This document shows, in pieces, positions 45,002-56,620 of a DNA stretch of 64,000 bases (within the stretch, counting starts at the first letter, position 1; each line of letters starts with the position of its first letter). Below the pieces are notes generated by a model, which saw nothing but the letters and a program-made list of their open reading frames with translations, did no database searches and had not been told where the DNA came from. Origin of the DNA: Eleusine coracana subsp. coracana. Its lineage: Eukaryota > Streptophyta > Magnoliopsida > Poales > Poaceae. The stretch is from positions 31,774,413 to 31,838,412 of the forward strand of contig CM064434.1 in assembly GCA_032690845.1 (NCBI GenBank), read 5' to 3'. The translations under genes were made by a program, and so were the position numbers.

Positions 45002-45375
45002 GGGAGGTATTTTTTCTGCTCCCAGGAGTAGCTACTCCTACATGTATATCTCACAATCTAGAGAGTATCACTACATACTTGACGTTTCTAAATGTAGTAT
45101 GTAGTCATACTAGAGGGTATGTGGACATACTCACTTTTTTTTGTTATGATATATGAAGTATGAAGACATACTTACTTTTATATAACAGTAAATGTGATAT
45201 ATGTTCATATGTTTATAACTTAAAGACCCTTCAAAAAAAATTATGGTTATCACTCTAAAAAATCATGTTTTAAGTATGTGTATATACTCAAAATGATAAA
45301 TGGGTTTGAACACATACCCAAGATGGTTTTTTGAATGTGGGAGTAACTACACTTGGGAGTAGAATTGAATTACCC
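45002..45375. mobile_element. MITE-like element with about 40-bp inverted termini
   Basis: The left end (GGGAGGTATTTTTTCTGCTC, then CCAGGAGTAGCTACTCC) mirrors the right end (CTACTCCCAAGTGTAGTTAC on the minus strand). The interior is rich in CATAC/GTATG words. Superfamily was not determined and no target duplication is clear. Confidence 0.55.
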
Positions 45376-45661
45376 TATATATATATAGAACTCCTATTTA
45401 ACACAACAACTAAAATATGTTAGTTAGCACAATAAAAAGTTTTATGGACAAGACTGAAATATTTATGGTTGTGGCAACAACTTCACAAAATTTTATGGTC
45501 ATGGTGTAAAAATTTTATGGTTGCGGAAACTATTTTTCATAATTTTATGGTTGTAAGATGGAACATTTATGGTTGAGTGTAAAAGATTTATGGTCACGGG
45601 TGGGGGTGCTAAATAACTATTTAGCACGCTGCATGCTAAATAGCATAGTATATATATATAG
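45376..45661. mobile_element. AT-dinucleotide-bounded module
   Basis: TATATATATATAGAACTCCTAT on the left and GCATAGTATATATATATAG on the right enclose about 260 bases with repeated TTTATGGT words and a GTGCTAAATA...TATTTAGCAC hairpin at the right end. A further TCCTAT start follows immediately. It resembles microsatellite-flanked elements such as rice Micron, but identity is not established. Confidence 0.35.
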
Positions 45662-47726
45662 AAGTCCTATACAGTACCCTGGGTACTGAATAAGCTATTC
45701 TGTACCTAAGCAAGCCAATCGAGTCGCCCACGCACCACCCAATCAGGTTTTCAGCCCAGCGACCCAAGCATGTCAATTAAGACATGCACTCACTCATGCG
45801 TTAAATATTTATTTAATACTCCTTGATTATGGGATAAAAAAATCTTCCTATTTCTTTACCGTATTACATCTTTCCATTTATTTTCTCACATTTCCTTTCT
45901 CTTTTCTTGCTCCTCCACAACACGATATGCACGATCTGGAGGACCTCTAGTGTCTCCCCTGCTAATCCCACGAGCTCTTCTACAGCTTCGGCGAGCAGTC
46001 TGGCGAGCGTCCGACACGACTCCAGCTTCTGCCATCTTTGTGCCTCCTTCTGTTTTCGGTGCATCTGTGTGCATGCATGGCCGTGTATCCTAACTGGAGA
46101 ACCAGTCAATGAAGGACAGGTTGTGTGTTCATTTCTTGGATTTTTTGGATTAGAATGCCGTTGTGTTTTGATCGAGTGATTTTTTTGTTGCAGTCCTCAT
46201 GAGTGGAATGTAGATCAGGCTGTGCCAAGGCGAGCATCCATACTCACAATGGTTCATATCTTGTTCCCCCAGGTAATTTGTGTTTGGTAGTTGTGCAGAT
46301 GCGAGACTTCTACAAGTGTGAGAATCTATATCCATGCAAACAATCCGGCAAGCGGTGCTACGTCGAACGACATCGAGGATCCACAATGATGCCAGCGATA
46401 TGGCAAACTGCGGTGCGGCACCAATTGCTCTACCGCTAGAAGCTTTTATTCAAGGTGAGCCAATTAGGCTGTCAATTCGTGCATGGGAGCTTTTTAATTA
46501 AAATTACTCTTTATTTCTTTTTTCTTTTTTGAGTGATTAAATATTGCCCGCCCTGTTTCATTTCTGAAGATGTGGACAACGTGGTACACAAATTTCTTTT
46601 GGTTCATACAACAGGTGCTAATAATTATGCATACACACCGGCGCAACGCTGGCTTTTCCCACGTCCTTGCGTTATGGGATTATCTTAAGCATGGCTAATA
46701 ATATTGCAGAATAAGATCTGATTTTTTTATGACATCCATATGGTTTTGCAGATAAATGATAGGGATTCAGCTTCATCGGCTGGTGCATCCTATAGCTTGT
46801 TTCTAATTTTTTTGTTTTCTCTATATTTTCTCTCAAGAGAACAATCTGATGGCCATCTCACATTCTGCGACCGTGGCGACCTGAAGATGCACGGGAGCTT
46901 AGGATGGCAATCTAGAACAACCGACAGTTTGTGTGCACGTGATATGCATACATTGTAATTTTCAGTGTGAAAGTGTAAAGATTGTGCCCGAAGGCAAAAT
47001 GCTTGTACTGATATGCTAAGATTTAATCTTAAGTGATCTTCTTGCCCTAACAATGCAACTCTTTACGATTACACGTGTTGAGGTTTATGCTCTTAATCTT
47101 TTCTTTTTATGGCTTAACATTTAAACTTTATGATCACGTAATGCTAATATTTATGCGTCAAAAACAGTAATCTTCATCATTACGGCTCCTAGTGTCATAT
47201 ACAATCCTAAATGTACTAGTTTTTACGTTGTGGAACTAATCTGTCTCACCTACCTGTGTTGATATTTATGCTCTCAACTAATACTTTTTATCACCCACCA
47301 TCCACTAACTCCATGCTCTCATGTCACTAGTCTTTTAGTCAAAACAATAATAATTGATATGGTTTGTATAACAAAAAAATTATGATTTCATACCAGTAGT
47401 TTTTATGCATATATCAATATATTTTAATGCCAAATAGAACACTTTTAGGTATGTATAGTACAATATATCTTAAGCTACGCCTCTAGGCCACCTTAAGATA
47501 TACTATGCATAATCTCACAATTTTTGTAGATGTGCAATTTGGGATGTCAAACCAAATTTAGGATGAATTGATTCACAAACACCTGTGTGATAGCTTTTAA
47601 TAATTATGACCTGTAATATTTATAATCTACACACATTTACACATATATTATAGTTATAAAAACTATCAGCCTCAAGGGAACACCATTTTGTTCATGAATA
47701 TGACTAGTGATTGTAAAACGGTTGTA
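45662..47726. other. No confident gene; repeat-derived sequence
   Basis: Scattered frames below 90 codons occur around 45.86-46.44 kb without recognisable motifs. From about 47.05 to 47.6 kb the sequence is rich in TTTATG/TTTTTA words of the kind seen in the module at 45.4-45.65 kb. No terminal repeats were resolved. Confidence 0.4.
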
Positions 47727-47886
47727 CTCCCTCTGTCCTAGTTTATTTGTCATTCTAAGAGGTTATTGAGGTGTCCAGATTCATAGAATGTTCATTGAAT
47801 CTGGATATACGGTTTGTTCAGGTTTAAAGAATATTCAATAAATCTGGTGAAAAGCCAGAATGACAAATAATTTAGGACAGAGAGAG
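47727..47886. mobile_element. Stowaway MITE, 160 bp
   Basis: Terminal inverted repeats CTCCCTCTGTCCTAGTTTAT and its inverse (AAATAATTTAGGACAGAGAG) are flanked by TA on both sides (47725-47726 and 47887-47888). This is the classic grass Stowaway (Tc1/mariner-derived) form. Confidence 0.92.
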
Positions 47887-47888
47887 TA

Positions 47889-49215
47889 TCTGAAAACAGA
47901 TTGTATGCTTCGGGTGAATTGATCTTTCCATTTAAAATATATGACTTGACATATGAAATCAAGTTTTTATTATTATAGCAATGGATGATATATACATGTA
48001 GATAATCAATGGAGTTCGAGTTGTGGTGGGTGTTCGGCAATATTTACATCCTTAACACATTTAAACATATTTTGTAGTCATACGAATATCATCCTATGGG
48101 CAAAAGGTAATATCCAAAAATATATTTTCTAAGTAAAAAGGTTATACCTGTCAACAGATTGTATGATTCAAATAAATCAATCTTTCCATTTAATCATATC
48201 CAACTTGACATATCAAATCAATGTTTTATGATTAGAGTGGATGATATTTACATAGGGAGCTAATGAATAGAGTTTGAATTCTGACGCCAGAACGAAGCTT
48301 GCTACATTCAATACGATATGGATAGGGGATTTTATGCTCTCACATAACTAGTTTTTATATTCCAACAAATTGACAATTTTTTGCGGTTTAGACAATTCAG
48401 ATTGTTTTTATGATTTTCAATTAATAGTTTTTATACCCTCACATATGTATTCAAATCATTACTAGATTTTATGCCTCAGCCTTGCTAATATCTATGACTA
48501 CAGGTATGTTTTTACGATTGTAGAGGGTTGGCAAGAAATAGTTTGCTGGTGCATCAGAAATTATAAAAATCTTACATAGTAACTATGAAATTCTCAAGTT
48601 CAAATAGTAAAAATGCCATGTTTTCCAATAGAATATCCAACGTGGATCTTGTTTTAGAAGGAAAAATGATAGTACAATTTTTTTTGTGAATAAATCTATT
48701 GTACGATCTCTGAGATTTAAAGCTATTGCCAAAAAAAAGAAATAAACAATTGCATGCATGCACTAATTACGGGAGGAGACATGCGTGCCCTTTGATTTGC
48801 ATGCATGCATGCAAAGCGGTGGATGCCTGGTTCGTGTGTAGGTGGTGGCTCGCCTAGTTCGACTGGTGCGCTGGGTTGGCTCGGGTACATATATATATAT
48901 ATATAATCTTTCACCTTCTTCTTTATTCTCCTAGTATGAATTGGTCATTTTTTTCCTCTTGATCCGCTGCAACCAGTGTCATCACCATCTACTTGTGTAG
49001 GCTCACCATAATTGTTATAACACACAGAAATATTGCAAATACTGATGTCTTAGTTAAAGAAAAAAACATGTTTATAAAACAAGAAGTCAGAATGAGAATA
49101 GAGTTACTTATGTCTCTTAGGAGGCCTTTCTCCTTCAACCATGCAATATATGCTGCAATTGAACCATCTCGGTCTACATCGCAAACACCTTCAAGATGCC
49201 AACAATAGGACTACG
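47889..49215. other. No confident gene
   Basis: AT-rich. A TA microsatellite lies at about 48886-48904, next to a GCATGCATGCATGC tract (48800-48813). Near 49100-49200 the minus strand could encode DVDRDGSIAAYIAWLKEKG, perhaps a stray exon of the downstream-reading gene at 49.2-50.2 kb. Confidence 0.4.
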
Positions 49216-50174
49216 TCAAATAGGAGAAAAAATATAGTTTACATGTAGTTTGTAAAGTACAAAAAGAACATATATACTTGTATCAGATCTGCTTCTGAAG
49301 CTAATATTTGTAAGCATCAACATTCTCGTCACCAAGACTATCATCATCAATCCAGCAGCGAAGGGGGGCTCTTCGTCGCTGCTGTGATCGGTGGTGGTGT
49401 CGTCATCACCGATGGTCTCCTTTACGACCTCCGTCAGCGGCGCCTCCTCCTCTGCCGCCGGGACGACCACCTCCTTCCCCTTCACGACTGTCGAGGTGAC
49501 CTCCTCCTCCTTTGCTGCCACCAAGGCGACCTCCTCCTCCTCCTCCTCTGAAGTCGGGATGAACTCCTCCTCCTCCTCTGACGCCGGGATGACCTCCTCC
49601 TCCTCCTCCTTCACTGCTACCGAGGCGTCCGGGGCAAGAGCGCCACGGACGCGCTTTGGTGAAGGCGCTGGCGCCGGGACGACCTCCACCTCCTCCTCCT
49701 TTGCTGGCGCCGACGCGTCCATGGCCAGAGCGCCGCGGACGCGCTTCGGCGAAGGCTCTAATGCCGGGATAACCTCCTCCTCCTCCTCCTCCTTCGCTGC
49801 CGCTGAAACGTCTGGGGCCAGAGCGCCGTAGACGCGCTTTGGCGAAGGCGAGCGTGACTCGCTGCGGCGCACTCCAGCCACGGAAGAAGACAAACCACCG
49901 CTCTGTAAAGAGTCGATGAACAGTATAAAATCCCCATTCCATAAATCGCGATATATCGACTCGTTAACTAAATCAAAGCACAAAATAGTACCGATGATGG
50001 CCTAAAAGTGTCGAGAGCTATCGAGAATTGTAGAGATATTAGGCAAACAAAAAAACCCTAAAATTGTATGGAAATCACGGAACGTGGGTAGGAACATACC
50101 GCGGACTCCAGGAGGAGAGGGGTACGGAGGTTTCCGTTGCCAGTGGCCTCCCTCGAGTCCCCGTTGGGCACCAT
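49216..50174 (-). CDS. Acidic repeat protein of unknown function, two exons
   Basis: Exon 1 (50174-50100) encodes 25 residues, MVPNGDSREATGNG to LLLESA. A 197-nt intron (50099-49903) has GTATGT and TTTACAG borders, and exon 2 continues in phase with SGGLSSSVAGVRRSESR. Exon 2 carries three units of SPKRV(R/Y)GALA.D.S..AKEEE, then long Glu runs and DHSSDEEPPFAAG. After about 49350 the frame probably shifts; the reading frame runs to 49216. No family is recognised; SPKRV could be a phosphorylation or nuclear-targeting motif (inference). A decayed copy with surrounding sequence lies at 58.5-59.4 kb, so it is a multicopy, probably transposon-carried gene. Whether it is expressed is unknown. Confidence 0.5.
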
Positions 50175-50456
50175 GGCAGTTGAGCATGGCGAACGGCAAG
50201 CGAGGGTTCGAGGTGGTTTGAGCGCGGCGAAGAAGGCGAGAAGCAAGGTAGTGGAGTGATGGTGGAAACGGGAGTGTGCCCCTGATATGGGCATGAGGTC
50301 GACATGCGCCTTCTCTCATACTAGCACGCTTAACACAATGAAACATGGGGCCCTGAAACATGGTCCCACCTGTCCTTGAGTCCTGAGTAGAACTTCAGCG
50401 AATGTCATAAAAAAATTAAAGGCAGAAAGTTTTTCCTTCCTTTAGGCACTGTTTGG
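50175..50456. other. Upstream region of the acidic repeat gene, repeated elsewhere
   Basis: It contains a segment (TGATATGGGCATGAGGTCG onward, about 50278-50450) that recurs at 52.53-52.70 kb and 59.25-59.43 kb. No core promoter is certain. Confidence 0.6.
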
Positions 50457-50592
50457 ATCCATCTTGTAAAATTTTAACAAGGTGTTAATGTTTAACAACT
50501 TAAAAAATAAGATGTTAAAATTTAACATCCATCTGTTTGGATCCATGTTAAAGTTTAACAAAGTTTCACAAGTTTTATCAAGTTTTTCTCTA
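50457..50592. mobile_element. Truncated Tourist-like MITE
   Basis: The left half of the element that is complete at 52703-52999 (GGCACTGTTTGGATCCATCT and onward). It ends abruptly near TTTTTCTC. Confidence 0.75.
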
Positions 50593-50599
50593 ATTTAAT

Positions 50600-50865
50600 T
50601 GGCTTACCCCATCGCAGGCTTTGCGTGTGTTCACTTCCCCTATCGCAGGCTTTGCGAGGGGAGCCATTAAATTTCGACACGGGCGGCGCCGCTCGCCTCG
50701 ATTTGAGTCAAGCGACGTGACCGCTTAGAGTTAGCTCCGATTATCATTACTCTGCGCAGGGCCATGAGACCTGAATTGAACAAAGTCAAGCGATCAGACC
50801 AAAGGTGTATAAAGTGGTAGTCTGAGACCAATCTGTTTGGTAGAGCTTCACCTCACATATGTAAG
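50600..50865. repeat. Segmental repeat A, copy 1
   Basis: About 260 bp, from the CATCGCAGGCTTTGCG segment to GGTAGAGCTTCACCTCACAT. It recurs at 54245-54510 and in part at about 61185-61245. No gene. Confidence 0.85.
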
Positions 50866-51065
50866 CATTTATTGATTTTCAAATATCACATTTGATTGTT
50901 CGTCTTATTCAAAAAATTTGTAAAAATATTATTTATTTTATTATTAGATATATTTTAAATATTATTTATTTGTTTTTATATTTTTGAATTTTTTTAATAA
51001 GACAAACAGTCAAATATGATATCTGAAAGTCAACAAATTCTTTTATTTGAGGGACGGAGGGAGTA
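50860..51065. mobile_element. Stowaway-like MITE remnant
   Basis: The right terminus GGGACGGAGGGAG plus TA is intact, and inner inverted repeats (TTTGATTGTTCGTCTTATTC against GAC.AACAGTCAAAT) pair across an AT-rich centre. The left CTCCCTCC terminus is lost. Confidence 0.65.
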
Positions 51066-51879
51066 TTAATTTAGGTGAGGTCGTCATTGGTGCTGCAGGG
51101 AGGAATATGTCATCGTCGGAGGAATATGTCGCTGACAGTCAGCACACAATAGGCTGCGAGCCTGCCATCGTTGGTGTGGGCCCTAGGACAAGCGTGAGGA
51201 TAGAGTCAGGACAAATCTCGATGAGCTCGAACCAGAGGCAGCGCTAGAAGCGGGAATAAAGGTTAGTGCCGCACACGACGCTTCTGGTTCGTTTGAATGG
51301 AGCCATGTGAGCACGGAGAGGTGAATTGGACCGATCCAAGGAGGGGGATAGGAGTTAGGGTCTGGTCACTTAGTTGTTAAATCATATACCTGTCGATAGT
51401 TCCTCGCCCTCAATGGATGAAGAAGACTTACTGTTTGGGATGGCCTGTCAACTTTCATCAGACTATGATTTCTAAACTTGGTTTTAAATAACTTGTAAAC
51501 AAAATTATATGTAAACCAGCCCGTGTATTATGATAGGTCAAAACATTTAGCAAGCCACACACGCTGTTTGACTAGGACGTGCTCAAGTGAGGAGAACAAT
51601 ACACTATACTATTTTTATAACATCTACCCGCCCATTGTTCTACAAAACTTCTTCAAGAGGGCATAAAATTATTTTTAACATAGGCGTTCATTAATTTTCT
51701 ATTTTTGTAAGATTTTTAGTTGAATTGTTCCTTTGCTCACAATAATTTATACAACATGCATCCGGTAAGGTAAACATATATAGTGAGGCAATCATGATAC
51801 TGGACAATGTTGTAAAGGAGGTTGGACGTTCTAAGACTATCTATGACGACATAACAATATCTCATTTTCAATTGAGACA
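51066..51879. other. No confident gene
   Basis: Mixed sequence between repeats A and B. A 66-codon plus-strand frame at 51047-51247 lacks recognisable motifs and starts in the MITE end. Confidence 0.45.
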
Positions 51880-52440
51880 TTGTTATAATAATTTTAAAAA
51901 CCATTAATTTATAGTGTGAAATGTTAAAGCCCGTGGCAACACACGGGCACTTTGCTAGTCTTAATAGAATTATCACATAAATGAGCATTCAACTATGTAA
52001 TTAGTTTTATATTTAATCATTGTATTTAGCATTCGAATGATTGATATGACCCCTCTAAAATTTAGACCCCAAGAAACGAATCCCGCCACGGATCCTGAAA
52101 TACCCATGCCACATCCATTGGTTACTAGGCAAAAATTTCTACAAATGACTCTTCTACGATGGTATTTTCTGTAGAGCACTCCTCAATTCTGGTTTTGCTA
52201 GAAACCACTCTTCAAGGATGGTTATTTGCTAAAACAGACTTCAGCTACAATAATCATGAGCAAATTTGCTGCTAGACACTTTTCTTTTGTGGTCTTTGCT
52301 AGAGGATACTCTTCAAATGAGTCTTTGCTCATGGACACTACAGTACTTACTTGTGGTAATTGGCCAAAAGACACTATGGTGAATAGAATATGACTTCTTA
52401 TGCATGAAAGAGAGAGAAGATTCCACAAATGGCTAAATTG
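51880..52440. repeat. Segmental repeat B, copy 1, with Helitron-type end
   Basis: About 560 bp, recurring at 55700-56290. Inside, 51929-51958 reads as a stem GCCCGTG/CACGGGC, ten bases later ending CTAG and followed by T. That is the hairpin plus CTRR terminus of grass Helitrons. The rest is a set of degenerate units based on TTTGCTAGA.GACACTCTTCA. Confidence 0.75.
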
Positions 52441-52519
52441 CCTTTGAGACTATTAGCACATTTGATAATATATAATTATATTTTAGAAATAAAATATCAT
52501 AAATTTTATTAAATCTGAG

Positions 52520-52702
52520 CATCAGGTCTAGAGTGCGCCCCTTATACGGGCATGAGGTCGAGAGGCACCTTCTGTCATACTAGCATGCTTAACACACTGA
52601 AACATGGGGCCACGAAACATGGTCCCACCTGTACTTGAGTCCTGAGTAGAACTTCAGCATATGTTGTAAAAAATGGAAGGCAGAAAGTTTTTCCTTCTTT
52701 TA
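52520..52702. repeat. Repeat of the 50.28-50.45 kb segment
   Basis: It shares GGGCATGAGGTCGA, CATACTAGCA and GCTTAACAC words in order, and the run up to the Tourist-like MITE. It is not coding. Confidence 0.8.
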
Positions 52703-52999
52703 GGCCCTGTTTGGATCCATCTTGTTAAATTTTAACAAGGTGTTAAAGTTTAATTTAAAAATAAGGTGTTAAAATTTAACATCCATCTGTTTGGATCCAT
52801 GTTAAAGTTTAAGAAGTTTTATCAAGTTTTTCTCAAGATAGGTACCTTTTAACAAGTTTTACCACCTCAAAACCAGGTAAAGATTTTGGCGTTGAACTTT
52901 AACATCTCCCTTTTAACAGGAGTGTTTGGATATTCTTTTTTGTTAAAAGTAGGTAAAATATGATTGTTAAAGTTTAACAAGATGAATCCAAACACCCCC
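52703..52999. mobile_element. Tourist-like MITE, 297 bp
   Basis: The termini GGCCCTGTTTGGATCCATCT and the inverse AGATGAATCCAAACACCCCC carry TTA on both sides (52700-52702 and 53000-53002). This is the duplication of PIF/Harbinger-derived Tourist elements. Confidence 0.85.
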
Positions 53000-53002
53000 T
53001 TA

Positions 53003-54244
53003 GTCAGGAAAAACAAAGGATTTTTGCATTGCATTCCTATGGGAATTGAAAACACAGGAAATTTTCCTAGCAAGAGTTTGGTAGCAACACAGAGAAAACA
53101 CAGGAATCTAAAGAGAGAGATAGACTCATAGGAATTTTATAAAAGGCTGGACCTCTTGCTTTTTTTCCTCCAAAACTTACATGAAGGAATGCAATCCATA
53201 AAACTTTGATAGGATTGATGAATCCTGCATTCCAAAGCCCTCGTAGGTATATAAACATGTGAAAAATAGTACCATATAAGGAGTTTGGTTGATAGAGAAC
53301 AAGATTCAAACTATTCTAGACATATGAGATGTTTTATTGAGACGATATAAACATGTTTATACGTCTACATACGCTTTTTTTATAGTTACATTCTCTGACA
53401 TGTCAACTATTCTAGTTAAGACATTGTTTCTTTTGTTTTCATGTCTTCTAAGTCTTTTAATGTTTCTAGAATTCTCAATAGCATGTCAAATATGTCTTTA
53501 AATAAAAGTATATATGACTAATGTATGTCTAATACCATCTCACTTTTATACGTATCTATATCATGCCACTTTGAGATGTTACAAAAAAACACATAAAGAA
53601 ACATGTTTACTACTTTTTTACCAACATTGTACCGTAATGGTGTTTTGAGCTCATGGTCAGAGTGCAGCCACTAGCATGGTGCCACCTCACCTCACCTCCA
53701 TCCCATTTTAGTGGAGTAGTAGGAGTAGCATTTCACGGATTCAATTTTTTCCCACAATATACTAGTAGTATATTCACTTGGGAATGGGTGCATCTGCACC
53801 CACAACTGTCTACTAGTACTAGTACTACACGTGCTTCGCCAGTGTTATCAAGTGCTCTACTAACTACTGTACTTTGTAGCCCTACTCCATCCGACGGCAA
53901 TTACGTATTGAGCGCATGCGCATGACTCATGAACCATGTGAACGCACAAAACTGAATGGAGACCATATGTGAGATGAATGAGGTAGTACAGGCCCGTGTC
54001 CCTCTAATTTTTTCCCCTTGGTTTCTGTGTAGTAGGACGAAGGGGGTAGCTCGTTGTATCTTTGTGCTTTGAGAAGAAGGATGCCAAAGTGCTCATAATG
54101 GAAAAGCTCCGAGATCTAGAATGAGATCCAGATTGTGCATTTGTCATTTGGGTAGTACCATAATAAGAGAAATATACACAAGTTCATATAGGTTTTATTA
54201 GAATCAAAAGGCCAAATACCAAGAACACCTAAACATGAATCTCT
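53003..54244. other. No confident gene; repeat patches
   Basis: 53320-53640 resembles the interior of the CACTA mini-element at 43.4 kb (GAGATGTTTTATTGAGACGA, CTACATACGC). 53245-53300 recurs at about 60030-60080, and parts of 53860-53940 recur at about 61060-61160. A 90-codon plus-strand frame at 53653-53925 has no recognisable motif. Confidence 0.5.
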
Positions 54245-54510
54245 AATTAAGTTGGATTCCCCCATCGCAAAGCGTGTGTTCGCTTCCCACATCGCAGGCT
54301 TTGCGAGGGGAGCCAGTAAATTTTGACGCGGGTAGTGCCGCTCGCCTCGATTAGATTCAAGCGACGTGACCATTCATAATCAGCTCCTACTATCATTACT
54401 CCGCATAGGGTCATGAGACCGGAATTGAGCAAAGTCAAGCGATCGGACCGGAGGCATGTCAAGTGGTAGTCTGAGACCAATCTGTTTGGTAGAGCTTCAC
54501 CTCACATAAA
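54245..54510. repeat. Segmental repeat A, copy 2
   Basis: Partner of 50600-50865 in the same orientation, somewhat diverged. Confidence 0.85.
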
Positions 54511-54845
54511 AAACATCTTTACCTTTGGATTATCAGTTAAAAGCAGTTTTTTGGCTTATTCTAGCTTTATGCAGCTTATACAGTCAAACCGTTTGGCAAA
54601 ACAGCTTTTCAGAAACAGATTATATATATGAAATGACTACCATGCATGCATGAGTTGTGATAAGCTACTATTTTTAGCTTGGACAAGTAGAGCAAAATGG
54701 AGAACTGGTTATGACTACTTTTGCCTATACTGTTTTACAACTTCATCGTTTGGTGCAGCTTGAGTCGAAAACAACTTCATAAGCTGTTGCATAAGCTGTA
54801 CCAAAGAGCATATGATATCACTATATGTTTGATGGTGGTCGTTAA
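54511..54845. other. No gene; possible MITE
   Basis: Repeated AGCTTAT/ATAAGCT words (for example CTTATACAG, GATAAGCTAC, CATAAGCTG) suggest a hAT-type MITE, but clear termini were not resolved. Confidence 0.35.
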
Positions 54846-55295
54846 GACCAATCTCAGTGGTGATTTTATAGGAGTTTCATTCTCAATAAATGGCATGCCA
54901 CATAGGCAAAACTGATGATGTGGCATGTAATTTATGAGGAGGAGATTTGGGTTTCATTGGGATGAAACTCCATTACACGACTACCAAAACTTTGAAACTA
55001 AAATTAAATGACATTGAGAGTGTTTTAGTTTCATCTCTACTCATTTAACAACTCTCATTGGTTATTTAGATGAAACATTTAATTACTACACTATCATATG
55101 AAACAGTAAAACAAAACTTTGCATTGAGAAATCTAGTTTCATTCATCCATTTCAAAACTATAAGATGACATGACACTCTTGTAAATAACGAAATGAAACC
55201 ATGGATTGAGAAACATGCCACATCATCAGTTTTGCATATGTGGCATGTCATTTATTGAGAATGAAACTCCTATGAAATTACCATTGAGATTGGCC
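54846..55295. mobile_element. MITE with long (about 90-bp) terminal inverted repeats
   Basis: The left GACCAATCTCAGTGGTGATT mirrors the right AATTACCATTGAGATTGGCC. Inversion continues through GGAGTTTCATTCTCAATAAA and TGATGATGTGGCATG. The long termini suggest a Mutator-type MITE, but a matching 9-bp duplication was not seen. Confidence 0.7.
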
Positions 55296-55699
55296 TATGT
55301 ATTACTTTTGCCAAAATAGTGCTAGTTGCCGGGAATCACTGGACTCCATGGATGGAAGATGAAGAAAAGGGACTGTTGTTCAGTTGTCCAATGACCAATA
55401 AAATAGTATGTGCAACCGTCTGAAGAAATAAGCAAAACTTCAATACAAAACCTTTATTCTATGAACATATTATTCCTATGTTTTCAAATCTATAATGGTG
55501 GTTGTTATTGTAAATCATAAACTTCTTTTTGTATACATTGATTCCTTTAAACAATATATAATCAACTTTATTTGTTTTATTTCTTTTTGTGATACACTTC
55601 AAAAACTAAACCTTTATTCTATTAAAATAGATTATTCCTATTTTCCATACCAACAATGGTGGTTAGCAATGTAAACAAAATTTTATTTTGTATACTTGT
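55296..55699. other. No gene
   Basis: AT-rich, with repeated TTTATTCTAT and TATTCCTAT words (about 55450-55640). Nothing recognised. Confidence 0.5.
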
Positions 55700-56290
55700 T
55701 GTAGTTGTTATAATAATTTTAAAAACCATTAATTTACAGTGTGAAATGTTAAAGCCCGTGGCAACGCACGGGCACTTTGCTAGTCTTAATAGAATTGTCA
55801 CGCAAATGCACATTCAATTGTGTAATTAGTTTTATATTTAATCATCGTATTTAGCGTTCAAATGATTGATGTGACCCCTCTAAAATTTAGACCCCAAGAA
55901 ATGAATTCCACCACGGATCCTGAAATACAGATGCCACGTCCATTGGTTACTAGGCAAAAATTGCTACAAATGACTCTTCGATGATGGTATTTTTTTGTAG
56001 AGCACTCCTCTGGTTTTGCTAGAAACCACTCTTCAATGATGGTTATTTGCTAAAACACACTTCAACTACAATAATCATGACCAAATTTGTTGTTGGACAC
56101 TTTTCTTTTATGGTCTTTGCTAGAAGACACTCTTCAAATGAGTCTTTGCTCATGGACACTACTTACTTGTGGTAATTGGCCAAAAGACACTATAGTGAAT
56201 AGAATATGACTTCTCATGCATGAAACAGAGAGAAGATTTCACAAATGGCTAAATTGCCCTTGAAATTATTAGCACATTCGACCATATATA
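55700..56290. repeat. Segmental repeat B, copy 2, with Helitron-type end
   Basis: Partner of 51880-52440 in the same orientation. The Helitron-type stem and CTAG end are at 55754-55783, again followed by T. The homology continues past the CTAG, so the duplicated unit is larger than a Helitron end. Confidence 0.75.
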
Positions 56291-56620
56291 ATTATATTTT
56301 ATAAATCAAATATCATAAATATTATTAAATCTGAGCATATAATCAAAGACTCAGATTTAATCAAAAAGTTGATTATATGCTAAGATTTAATAATATTTAT
56401 GATATTTGATTTATAAAATACAATTATATGGTCAAATTTGTTAAAACAATTACAAGGTCAATTTAGCCACTTATGAAATCTTCTCTCTCTTTCATGCATG
56501 AGAAGTCACATCAATTACCACAATTAAGTAGTATAGTGTCCATGAGCAAAGACTCATTTGAAGAGTGTCCTCTAGCAAAGACCACAAAAGAAGAGTGTCT
56601 AGTAGCAAGTTTGCCCCATA
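56090..56620. repeat. Large imperfect palindrome
   Basis: The left arm (about 56090-56344) and right arm (56371 to about 56620) are inverted copies around a 26-base spacer. GAGCATATAATC at 56333 faces GATTATATGCT at 56371, and CTCTTCAAATGAGTCTTTGC is inverted at about 56540-56560. Confidence 0.85.

Noticed and set aside
45864..46440. Possible host gene (frames near 45.9-46.4 kb)
   Set aside because: Frames are short, no domain or coherent splice model was found, and neighbours are repeats.
49391..49831. 146-codon Ser/Thr-rich plus-strand frame
   Set aside because: Antisense of the Glu-rich exon 2 of the acidic repeat gene; the spliced minus-strand model explains the region better.
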